5,658 bases of DNA, from positions 1-5,658 of the forward strand of contig JALTFF010000130.1 of NCBI GenBank assembly GCA_027007465.1. Reading direction: 5' to 3'. The position numbers were made by a program, and so were the translations under genes. The notes under the pieces are model-generated. The model was not told the DNA's origin and did not search any database. It worked only from the letters and a program-made list of their open reading frames with translations. Below, piece by piece: positions 1 through 5,658 of the stretch. The stretch comes from a bacterium (lineage in GTDB: Bacteria; Patescibacteriota; Patescibacteriia; Patescibacteriales; JALTFF01). Within the stretch, counting starts at the first letter, position 1. Every line of letters starts with the position of its first letter.

Positions 1-20
1 CAGTAGAATTTATTAGTTTT

Positions 21-650
21 ATGGCTACAAGTTTTAAGATTTTTGTTGATGATTCAATAGCAAGAATATTAGTTTATGAGATTAGCGAGGCTTTAGGAAA
101 AGAATGTGTAAGGGTTTTAAAATCCATGGAGAGCAAGGATGTAAGATTAAGCAAGGAGATTATGATTAAAAAAGTATATAATGTTATTTTAGTGAAATTA
201 GGCTGGGGCAATATTAAATTTAAAGAGCTTAACTTAAAAAAAGAAAGAATAGTGTTAGAAAGTATTAATAATCCTTGCTTTTTAGTGCCAAAAACTGGCT
301 ATGAGTTGATTAAAGGAATATTAGCTGGCGCTTATAAAGAAATAACTGGTAAAGCAATTTATTATAAAATAATAGAAGAAAATAAAATGGAAAAAAAGCT
401 TACTCTAAAAGCAACGAAGGAAATTCCAGAAGAAATTTCAATAAAAGGTAAAGTTGTTTTATTAAAACAAAGCGAAAAAGAAAAGTTAGAAGCAATGGTT
501 AGAGAAAGAACAAAGGAATTTCAAGAAAAGGTAGAAGAATTAGAAAAATTTCAAAAATTAACAATTGGAAGAGAATTAAAAATGGTTAAGTTAAAGAAAG
601 AAATTAAAGAACTTCAAAAAAAATTAAAACAAGAAAAATTTAAGAAATAA
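21..650 (+). CDS. V4R-like sensor protein with C-terminal signalling coiled coil
   Basis: This is a soluble protein of 209 aa with no signal peptide or membrane segment. Residues about 8-135 resemble the V4R / heme-NO-binding-like small-molecule sensor fold: a helix around RILVYEISEALGKE (15-28), a GWG turn at 61-63, two strands, then the helix LIKGILAGAYKEITGK (96-111). The Cys and Gly-x-Pro signature that usually closes V4R domains is absent. Residues about 152-209 are a charged coiled coil containing VRERTKEFQEKVEELE and GRELKM, the type of signalling helix that normally joins a sensor to a histidine kinase, yet no kinase domain follows. The next gene starts 1 nt after the stop and the kinase follows that, so the three probably act together. 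I infer a ligand sensor or kinase partner; the ligand is unknown. The start is uncertain: the ATG has no Shine-Dalgarno sequence and the frame stays open to the left edge of the window, so a longer protein is possible. Confidence 0.7.
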   Translation: MATSFKIFVDDSIARILVYEISEALGKECVRVLKSMESKDVRLSKEIMIKKVYNVILVKLGWGNIKFKELNLKKERIVLESINNPCFLVPKTGYELIKGILAGAYKEITGKAIYYKIIEENKMEKKLTLKATKEIPEEISIKGKVVLLKQSEKEKLEAMVRERTKEFQEKVEELEKFQKLTIGRELKMVKLKKEIKELQKKLKQEKFKK

Positions 651-651
651 T

Positions 652-1260
652 ATGATTCAAAGTCAGATTACTAAAGAGGAAATTAAAAGATTAATCAAGA
701 TTGACGGCAAAGTAAGAGGGCAAACATTATTGACAGATTTTGGTTATATAAAAGAAAAAAAGGGTAAAAGAGGAATAGTTCTTTTAAAAAATAAAATAAA
801 AGAATGGAACGCGCCAATAGATTATGATAAAATAAAAGCTTTAAATTGGTATCCAGTTGGTTTTAGAGCTATTTCTTTATTAGCTATTAAAGAAGTTTTT
901 AATTGGGGAGATGAGGAAATAGAAAAGATAGGCAATACTGCTCCAAAATATTCTTTTATTGTTAAAATGTTAATAAAATATTTTTTTTCCCTTGCTCAAA
1001 CATATAAAAATGCTCCTCTTTATTGGAAAAAACATTATAGTGTTGGAGAATTAGAAGCTCCTAAGATTAATGAAAAAGAAAAGTACCTTGTTCTGAGGCT
1101 AAAAAATTTTAAAGTTCATCCAATTCTTTGCCCTCTTCTTAAGGGTTATTTTTTAAGAATTGCTCAATATGCGCTTGGTGGCAAAAAAGCAACTATTAAA
1201 GAGACAAAATGCGAATTTAATGGATACCCATATCATGAGTTTATAATAACATGGAGATAA
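652..1260 (+). CDS. V4R/heme-NO-binding-like small sensor protein
   Basis: A soluble 202-aa protein with no membrane segment. The N-terminal part (about 5-130) is mostly helical, with GKVRG at 19-23 and NWYPVGFRAISLLAIKEVFNW at about 65-85. The C-terminal part (about 128-202) has the V4R-type order: strands (VGELE, YLVLRLKNF), the helix CPLLKGYFLRIAQYALGGK, then a strand carrying TKCEFNGYPYHEF, with C187, G191, P193 and H195 matching the C-x3-G-x-P-x-C/H signature of the fold. It can be aligned by eye with the C-terminal half of the sensor domain in the preceding gene, so the two look like diverged relatives. Known members of this superfamily bind small hydrophobic ligands or heme, but no ligand can be assigned here. 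It begins 1 nt after the previous stop and overlaps the kinase gene by 10 nt, which implies co-translation with both. Homology is from motif reading only. Confidence 0.7.
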   Translation: MIQSQITKEEIKRLIKIDGKVRGQTLLTDFGYIKEKKGKRGIVLLKNKIKEWNAPIDYDKIKALNWYPVGFRAISLLAIKEVFNWGDEEIEKIGNTAPKYSFIVKMLIKYFFSLAQTYKNAPLYWKKHYSVGELEAPKINEKEKYLVLRLKNFKVHPILCPLLKGYFLRIAQYALGGKKATIKETKCEFNGYPYHEFIITWR

Positions 1261-2957
1261 CAAAAAAGAAAAAAATAGAATTTACTAAAATTAAAAATCA
1301 AGAATTATTAGATGAACTTAAAAGCACTAAAGAAGATTTAAATGATTTAGAAGTATATATAAGAGAATTTTCATCTTTCCTTCCATTTGCTGTTTGCTCT
1401 ATAAATCCCCTAGGTATTATTATTGATATTAATCAGGCTTTTCAAAAATTAACTGGCTATGGAGAAATGGAAATTGTAGGAGAGTTTTTAGCTAAGTATT
1501 TTTTAGAAAAGAAAAAAATTAAAGCTTTATTAAATAAAGCGCGCCAAGAAGGGAATAGATTAGTTAAGGAATTAACTTTATTTTCTAAAAAAGGGAGGAA
1601 AATTCCCATAAGAGCGTCTGTTTCTGTTAGAAAAAATGAAAGAGGTAATTTTATTGGTTATTTTGTTGGAATAGCTGATTACACTAAAATTAAAAGACTT
1701 CAAAAGGATCTTAGAGAAAAAGTTAGAGAAAGAACTGCAGAGTTGAGAGATAAAATAAATGAGTTAGAAAGAGAAAAAGAAATAGAAATAGTTTTAAGGA
1801 TAAGAGAAAAAGCAAAAGTTTTTGATATTAGAAAAAAGGTTGAAGAATTGAAAAATGCTAGAACTGCATTATTAAATATTTTAGAAGATGTTGAGGAAGA
1901 GAGAAGGGGAGCTGAAGCAGAGAGAAATAGAACAATATCTATTATTAGTAATTTTACTGATGGACTTTTAATCTTTGACAAAGAAGCAAAGCTTTTTTTA
2001 ATTAACCCTAAAGCTAAGAGTTTATTAAAAATAAATAATAAGATAAAATTATTAGGAAGCTCTATAACTGATTTTGCAAAAAAAGTAGAATTTAAACCTA
2101 TATTGAATTTATTAAGCAAAGACATTAAGCAGGTTTCTAGGAAAGAACTTCAAATTAGAAGAGGATTAATTTTAGAAGTAAGCTCATTGTTTATTTTTCA
2201 TAAAAAAGATGTAGTAGGAAAATTAGTAATCTTGCATGATATCACTAGAGAGAAATTGATTGAAAAAATGAAAACTGAATTTGTTTCTATCGCAGCGCAT
2301 CAATTAAGAACTCCTCTATCAGCTATAAAATGGACTTTAAAAATGTTATTAGATGGAGATTTAGGCAAGATAACTATTGAACAAAAAGAATTTATTAAAA
2401 AAACATATCAAAGTAATGAAAGAATGATAGGGTTAATCAATGATCTTTTAAATGTTAGCAGAATTGAAGAAGGGAGATATTTATACAAGCCTATTTTATG
2501 TAATATCATAGAAATAATTCAATCTGTAATAGATTCTTTAAAGCAAGAGATTGTTAGAAAAAAAATTATTTTTAAGTTTGAAAAACCAAAAGAAAAACTA
2601 CCTCAAGTTAAAGCAGATAAAGAAAAAATTAAATTAGCTATTCAGAATCTTACTGAAAATGCTATTAAATATACTAAACCAGGGGGAAAAATAACTATTT
2701 TTTTAAGGCATAGTAAGAAAAAGATAGAATTTGAAGAAAAAGATACTGGTGTTGGTATTCCGAAAGATCAGTATAGTAGGATATTTACAAAATTTTTTAG
2801 AGCAAGTAATGCGATAAAGATGGAAACTGAAGGCTCTGGCTTGGGACTATATATTGTTAAAAATATTATCAATGCGCATGGAGGAAAGATTTGGTTTAAA
2901 TCAAAATTAGACAAAGGCACGAGTTTCTTTTTTGAACTCCCTATCTCTAAAAAATAA
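1251..2957 (+). CDS. Cytoplasmic PAS-PAS sensor histidine kinase
   Basis: A 568-aa kinase that autophosphorylates on histidine and passes the phosphate to response regulators. Domains in order: short N-terminal helix (about 10-40); PAS 1 (about 40-147, with INQAFQKLTGY and a closing FVGIADYTKIK); long coiled coil (about 148-228, including VREKVRERTAEL-type heptads); PAS 2 (about 229-335, TDGLLIFDKEAK and VILHDITRE); HisKA with H350 in AHQLRTPLSAIK; HATPase_c with N box NLTENAIKY (N470), G1 box DTGVGIP (D498) and G2 box GSGLGL (528-533), followed by a conserved GGKIWFKS. All boxes are intact, so it should be active. The residue after the histidine is Gln rather than the common Glu. There is no transmembrane stretch, so it senses a cytosolic signal. 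Its ATG lies inside the last codons of the preceding gene and lacks a Shine-Dalgarno sequence, which suggests coupling. The likely targets are the two receiver proteins downstream. Confidence 0.95.
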   Translation: MEITKKKKIEFTKIKNQELLDELKSTKEDLNDLEVYIREFSSFLPFAVCSINPLGIIIDINQAFQKLTGYGEMEIVGEFLAKYFLEKKKIKALLNKARQEGNRLVKELTLFSKKGRKIPIRASVSVRKNERGNFIGYFVGIADYTKIKRLQKDLREKVRERTAELRDKINELEREKEIEIVLRIREKAKVFDIRKKVEELKNARTALLNILEDVEEERRGAEAERNRTISIISNFTDGLLIFDKEAKLFLINPKAKSLLKINNKIKLLGSSITDFAKKVEFKPILNLLSKDIKQVSRKELQIRRGLILEVSSLFIFHKKDVVGKLVILHDITREKLIEKMKTEFVSIAAHQLRTPLSAIKWTLKMLLDGDLGKITIEQKEFIKKTYQSNERMIGLINDLLNVSRIEEGRYLYKPILCNIIEIIQSVIDSLKQEIVRKKIIFKFEKPKEKLPQVKADKEKIKLAIQNLTENAIKYTKPGGKITIFLRHSKKKIEFEEKDTGVGIPKDQYSRIFTKFFRASNAIKMETEGSGLGLYIVKNIINAHGGKIWFKSKLDKGTSFFFELPISKK

Positions 2958-2986
2958 AGTATATTGTGTTGTAAAAACAAGATACT
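2958..2986 (+). terminator. Weak hairpin after the kinase gene, possible terminator
   Basis: The first bases after the kinase stop form an imperfect hairpin: AGTAT-A-TTGT pairs with ACAA-G-ATACT with one A/G mismatch and a 9-nt loop. It is AT-rich and no U tract follows (the next bases are GCTTTACTTC), so it is a poor intrinsic terminator and could be chance in such AT-rich DNA. It may instead mark the 3' end of the kinase mRNA. Confidence 0.25.
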
Positions 2987-3080
2987 GCTTTACTTCAATT
3001 TGAATGGCAGGTTTATTACAAAGAAGTTGGGCATCTTTCCTTTAAAGTATGATAGATTATTAGCTTGATAAAATTTATGT

Positions 3081-3109
3081 TTGACAATTTTATATATAAA
3101 ATATAAAAT
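3081..3109 (+). promoter_or_regulatory. Sigma70-type promoter for the response-regulator pair
   Basis: A perfect -35 box TTGACA (3081-3086) is separated by exactly 17 bp from TAAAAT (3104-3109), a 5 of 6 match to the -10 consensus. Transcription would start near 3116, leaving a leader of only about 15 nt before the ATG at 3131. The rest of the 173-nt gap after the kinase (2958-3130) holds no gene I can support. The promoter implies the two receiver genes can be expressed independently of the kinase unit. Chance -10 boxes are common in AT-rich DNA, but the perfect -35 at ideal spacing makes this one convincing. Confidence 0.75.
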
Positions 3110-3130
3110 AATAATTAATTTCATTGATTT

Positions 3131-3502
3131 ATGAATAAAAAAATTTTAATAATTGAAGATGAGGAGATTTTATTAGATCTCCTTCAAAAAAAATTATCTA
3201 AGCAAGGTTATGATGTTTCAGTTGCCAGAGACGGAGAAGAAGGTCTTAATGCTATTAGAAAAATTAAGCCAGATCTTATTTTATTAGATATTGTTATGCC
3301 AAAATTAGGGGGGTTTAAAGTTATGGAGGAAAAAGCTAAAGATTCTAATATTAAAGATATTCCTGTAATTATTATTTCAAATTCTGGACAACCTGTGGAT
3401 CTTAATAAAGCTAAAAAATTAGGAGCAAAAGATTGGTTGGTTAAGACAGAATTTGATCCACAAGAAGTAATTGATAAAGTGATAAAACAAATAGGTAAAT
3501 AA
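3131..3502 (+). CDS. Single-domain response regulator (receiver only)
   Basis: A 123-aa stand-alone receiver (REC, CheY-like) protein, full length for the domain and with no output domain. The acidic metal-binding pair is E9/D10 in ILIIEDEE, the phosphoacceptor is D53 in LILLDIVMP, the switch serine is S83 in IIISNSGQ, and the conserved lysine is K105 in WLVK. It should accept phosphate from a histidine kinase, most plausibly the PAS-PAS kinase just upstream, and act by protein-protein contact. The start follows ATTT with no Shine-Dalgarno sequence, about 15 nt below the likely transcription start. A second receiver follows after 31 nt of pure A/T and shares the overall sequence pattern, so the two probably arose by duplication. 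Confidence 0.95.
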   Translation: MNKKILIIEDEEILLDLLQKKLSKQGYDVSVARDGEEGLNAIRKIKPDLILLDIVMPKLGGFKVMEEKAKDSNIKDIPVIIISNSGQPVDLNKAKKLGAKDWLVKTEFDPQEVIDKVIKQIGK

Positions 3503-3533
3503 TAAATATTTTTTTAAATTTATTTTAAAATTT

Positions 3534-3908
3534 ATGAACCAGAAAAATAATATTCTTGTTATTGAGGATGATAAATTTTTAAGAGAGTTAATGGTTAGGA
3601 AACTTTCAATAGAAGGTTTTAAGGTTTCTGAGGCAGTTGACGGGGAAGAAGGAATAAAAAAAATTAAAAAGGAAAAACCAGATTTAATTTTGCTTGATAT
3701 TATTTTGCCTGGCATTGATGGTTTTAATGTTTTGTCAAAAAAGAAGAAAGACCCAAGCATAGCTTCAATTCCAGTAATTTTACTTTCTAATTTAGGGCAA
3801 AAACAAGATATTGAAAAAGGACTAAAATTAGGAGCGACTGATTATTTAATTAAAGCTAACTTTACACCTGAAGAGATTGTGAATAAAGTAAAATCACTTC
3901 TTAAATAG
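3534..3908 (+). CDS. Single-domain response regulator (receiver only), second copy
   Basis: A 124-aa stand-alone receiver domain with E11/D12 (VIEDDK), phosphoacceptor D55 (LILLDIILPG), switch serine S85 (ILLSNLGQ) and conserved K107 (YLIKANF). All catalytic residues are present, so it should be phosphorylatable. It is clearly paralogous to the receiver 31 nt upstream (shared DGEEG, KPDLILLDI, SN-x-GQ, KLGA-x-D and C-terminal EVI/EIV-x-KV), but differs enough that the two may have separate partners. It has no output domain. It is co-transcribed with the first receiver from the promoter at 3081-3109 and its transcript ends at the strong terminator at 3942-3983. The start lies directly after AAATTT without a Shine-Dalgarno sequence. 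Confidence 0.95.
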   Translation: MNQKNNILVIEDDKFLRELMVRKLSIEGFKVSEAVDGEEGIKKIKKEKPDLILLDIILPGIDGFNVLSKKKKDPSIASIPVILLSNLGQKQDIEKGLKLGATDYLIKANFTPEEIVNKVKSLLK

Positions 3909-3941
3909 TCAGAGATTTAAATTAGCGCGGATTAAAATTTT

Positions 3942-3983
3942 AAAAAGGAGCTTGACTTTCTTAGAGGAATTAAGCTCCTTTTT
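3942..3983 (+). terminator. Strong intrinsic terminator after the receiver pair
   Basis: A perfect 12-bp inverted repeat, AAAAAGGAGCTT (3942-3953) with AAGCTCCTTTTT (3972-3983), encloses an 18-nt loop that can pair further (TTTC with GGAA around TTAGA). The 3' arm ends in a run of five T, as expected for Rho-independent termination, 33 nt after the stop of the second receiver. The mirrored A run on the 5' side means it could also stop transcripts on the minus strand. It separates the signalling genes from the cca-tRNA unit. Confidence 0.9.
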
Positions 3984-4058
3984 ATAGATATATTAATTTA
4001 AACGTTTTTATTGGAAATTTTTAATAAAATAAAATGTAAAATTTATTACAATGGATTT

Positions 4059-5519
4059 ATGCAGATAAAAATTCCAGATTATGTTTTTGAAATAATAAAT
4101 AGTTTGGAAAAAGCTGGCCATGAAGCCTATATTGTAGGCGGTTGTGTGAGAGATTTATTATTAATGGAAAAACCAAATGATTGGGATATTACAACAAATG
4201 CAAAGCCAGATGAAATTTTAGAAATTTTTCAAAATAGTAAATATGAAAATAAATTTGGAACAGTATTAGTATCAATAGATGGACAGAACAAGCCAGTAGA
4301 AATTACAACATATAGGTCAGAAAGCAAATATAGCGACAAGCGTCATCCAGATATAGTAGAGTTTGTTGATTCATTAGAAAAAGATTTATCAAGGAGAGAT
4401 TTTACTATTAATGCAATGGCAATTAAATTGAAAAACAGGAACAAGGAACTAAAAGATAGTGATTATGAAATTATTGATTTATTTGGTGGACAGAAAGATT
4501 TGAAAAGAAAAATTATACGAGCTGTTAGGGAACCGCTTGATAGATTTAAAGAAGATGCATTAAGAATGCTAAGGGCTATTCGTTTTGCGACAGAATTATC
4601 TTTTAAAATAGAACCAAGAACAGAGCGAGCAATTAAAAAAATGGCTGGCGCTATTAAATTTATTGCCAATGAAAGGATTAGAGATGAGTTTATAAAAATA
4701 TTAAAAACAGAACAATCTTATAAAGGCATTTTATTATTAAATAAAACAAAATTATTACAGTATATTATTCCAGAATTAACAAATGGTATAGGAGTGAGGC
4801 AAAATCGTCATCATATTTATACTGTTTTTAAGCATAACTTGCTCACATTAAAGTATTGCCCAAGTAAAGATTGGCGTGTTCGTTTATCAGCTTTGCTTCA
4901 TGATGTAGCTAAACCGCAAACAAAAAGAGGACAAGGATATAATGCGACTTTTTATAATCATGATATTATTGGGGCAAAAATAGCAACTAAAATAATGACT
5001 AGATTAAAATTTTCAAACAAAGACATAGAAAAAGTATCCATCCTAATTCGTAATCATATGTTTTATTACAATGTTGGAGAAGTTACAGAAGCTGCTGTTC
5101 GTCGTTTAATTCGTAAAGTTGGTAAAGAAAATATGAAGGATTTAATTGATTTGCGAATTGCTGATCGGCTTGGTTCTGGAGTTCCAAAAGCAAAGCCATA
5201 TAAATTAAGGCATTTAGAATACTTGATAAAAAAAGTAAGTCAAGATCCATTAAGTGTGAAAAAATTAAATATAAATGGCAAGGAGATAATGGAGATAATT
5301 AAAATAAAGCCAGGACCTAAAATTGGCGCTATTTTAGATGTTTTATTGAGTGAGGTAATAGAAAATCCAAAATTAAACAATAGCGAATATTTAAAGAAAA
5401 GAACAATGGAGTTAAATAAATTAAATCTCAATAATTTGAGAAAAAGAGCTAAAGAAAAAATACAAGAGAAAAAAATGGAAGATGATAAAATTTTAAAAAA
5501 GGAATTTTGGGTAAAATAA
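4059..5519 (+). CDS. cca: CCA-adding tRNA nucleotidyltransferase with HD domain
   Basis: A 486-aa class II nucleotidyltransferase that builds or repairs the 3' CCA end of tRNAs using CTP and ATP. Seen in order: active-site motif YIVGGCVRD (24-32) with catalytic carboxylates D41 and D43 in NDWDI and a probable third at E81; RRDFT (112-116); the nucleotide-selecting motif EDALR (165-169) in RFKEDALRMLRAIRFA, of CCA-enzyme type; ERIRDEF (205-211); an HD domain about 250-340 with H259, H281-D282 (LLHDVAKP) and H301-D302; and a lysine-rich helical tail. Poly(A) polymerase is the alternative in this family, but EDALR favours CCA addition. I chose the ATG at 4059 because it directly precedes the family-typical start, KIPDYVFEII, and shares the TTTATG context of neighbouring genes. 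The frame is open to a TTG at 4011, which would add 16 unlikely residues. No convincing promoter was found; TAAAAT at 4037-4042 is a weak -10 candidate. A tRNA gene follows after 4 nt. Confidence 0.92.
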   Translation: MQIKIPDYVFEIINSLEKAGHEAYIVGGCVRDLLLMEKPNDWDITTNAKPDEILEIFQNSKYENKFGTVLVSIDGQNKPVEITTYRSESKYSDKRHPDIVEFVDSLEKDLSRRDFTINAMAIKLKNRNKELKDSDYEIIDLFGGQKDLKRKIIRAVREPLDRFKEDALRMLRAIRFATELSFKIEPRTERAIKKMAGAIKFIANERIRDEFIKILKTEQSYKGILLLNKTKLLQYIIPELTNGIGVRQNRHHIYTVFKHNLLTLKYCPSKDWRVRLSALLHDVAKPQTKRGQGYNATFYNHDIIGAKIATKIMTRLKFSNKDIEKVSILIRNHMFYYNVGEVTEAAVRRLIRKVGKENMKDLIDLRIADRLGSGVPKAKPYKLRHLEYLIKKVSQDPLSVKKLNINGKEIMEIIKIKPGPKIGAILDVLLSEVIENPKLNNSEYLKKRTMELNKLNLNNLRKRAKEKIQEKKMEDDKILKKEFWVK

Positions 5520-5523
5520 ATTT

Positions 5524-5597
5524 GGGCCTGTATTTTAGTGGTAGAATAGCGCATTCGCATTGCGCTGACGCGAGTTCAATTCTCGCCAGGTCCACCA
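5524..5597 (+). tRNA. tRNA-Ala (anticodon CGC), CCA encoded
   Basis: A 74-nt tRNA folds cleanly. Acceptor GGGCCTG (5524-5530) pairs with CAGGTCC (5587-5593); the anticodon stem is GCGCA/TGCGC (5549-5553/5561-5565) around the loop TTCGCAT; the variable region is 4 nt; the T stem is GCGAG/CTCGC around TTCAATT. The anticodon at 5556-5558 is CGC, reading GCG (Ala). The third acceptor pair is G-U (5526/5591) and the discriminator is A5594, the known identity signals for alanyl-tRNA synthetase, which independently support Ala. CCA (5595-5597) is encoded. The D arm is weak, with only three pairs (two U-A, one U-G) around AGTGGTA. The gene lies 4 nt after the cca stop, so it is probably processed from a shared transcript. 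A TAAAAT box (5512-5517) sits 7 nt before its first base but has no -35 partner. Confidence 0.93.
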
Positions 5598-5643
5598 AAG
5601 ACGATTAGCCGGCCCATGCCTACTGGCAGGCAGGTCGCTTTGG
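5595..5643 (+). other. Long inverted repeat spanning the tRNA 3' end
   Basis: CCAAAG-A-CGA (5595-5604) pairs with TCGCTTTGG (5635-5643): nine base pairs with one bulged A, beginning at the tRNA CCA. A second hairpin lies inside it. No T run follows, so it is not a classical terminator; it could be a tRNA-processing or RNA-stability element, or the edge of an inserted repeat. Confidence 0.5.
5613..5634 (+). repeat. GC-rich palindromic repeat
   Basis: TGCCT (5617-5621) pairs with AGGCA (5628-5632) around a 6-nt loop, followed by a CAGGCAGG direct repeat. The bases from 5600 to the end are about 68% G+C against roughly 25-30% in the genes. On the minus strand it reads as CCTGCCTGCC-x-GTAGGC, like the short palindromic repeats scattered through many Candidate Phyla Radiation genomes; that resemblance is from memory. 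Only one copy is in this window, so repetition cannot be shown here. Confidence 0.5.
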
Positions 5644-5658
5644 GGCTTTCGCCGCCGC

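Noticed and set aside
1700..2125. Minus-strand open frame of 141 codons inside the kinase gene, with similar ones at 2768-2980, 3419-3760, 4463-4669 and 5240-5560
   Set aside because: All lie antisense to well-supported genes, encode low-complexity Ser/Phe/Ile/Leu-rich peptides typical of the reverse of lysine-rich AT-rich genes, and match no family.
3004..3045. 13-codon open frame in the gap between the kinase and the first receiver
   Set aside because: Too short, no ribosome-binding site, no recognisable sequence, and it lies upstream of the likely promoter.
4011..4042. TTGGAA as a -35 box with TAAAAT (4037-4042) as a cca promoter
   Set aside because: The spacing would be 20 bp, too long; such -10 boxes occur by chance throughout this AT-rich DNA.
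4011..4058. TTG start extending the cca protein by 16 residues
   Set aside because: The added residues do not belong to the family, whereas the ATG at 4059 gives the usual N-terminus and matches the TTTATG context of neighbouring genes.
21..5519. UGA recoded as glycine, as in Gracilibacteria and SR1
   Set aside because: No in-frame TGA occurs in any of the six genes, and all are full length under the standard code with TAA or TAG stops.
1..5658. CRISPR array, insertion sequence or phage gene
   Set aside because: No regularly spaced repeats, transposase, integrase or phage protein is visible anywhere in the window.

Overview
The window is a stretch of very AT-rich bacterial DNA (roughly a quarter to a third G+C by eye) with six protein genes and one tRNA gene, all on the + strand. 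The AT-rich, lysine- and isoleucine-heavy proteins, start codons without Shine-Dalgarno sequences, output-less response regulators and a GC-rich palindromic repeat after the tRNA together suggest a Candidate Phyla Radiation (Patescibacteria, probably Parcubacteria-like) organism. This assignment is inference, since there is no rRNA or other marker gene here. The standard code (table 11) fits: all six genes end in TAA or TAG and none contains an in-frame TGA.

Layout. Positions 21-2957 hold a tightly packed three-gene unit: two small soluble proteins that look like diverged relatives of each other with a V4R/heme-NO-binding-like sensor fold, then a cytoplasmic PAS-PAS histidine kinase. The first two genes are 1 nt apart and the second overlaps the kinase by 10 nt, so translational coupling is likely. 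A 173-nt intergenic region with a near-consensus sigma70 promoter (TTGACA, 17 bp, TAAAAT) leads to two tandem single-domain response regulators (3131-3502 and 3534-3908), closed by a strong intrinsic terminator (3942-3983). A CCA-adding tRNA nucleotidyltransferase gene follows (best start 4059, end 5519), and 4 nt after it lies tRNA-Ala with anticodon CGC and an encoded CCA (5524-5597). The last 61 nt are about two-thirds G+C and carry a nested inverted repeat.

How the parts may work together. The first five genes look like a complete cytosolic signalling module: two candidate ligand-binding proteins, a kinase with no membrane segment, and two receiver proteins without a DNA-binding or enzymatic output domain. 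The first small protein ends in a signalling helix very like the one in the kinase, so the sensor proteins may feed directly into the kinase as a split receptor. The ligand and final output cannot be read from the sequence. The cca-tRNA pair is a separate tRNA-maturation unit.
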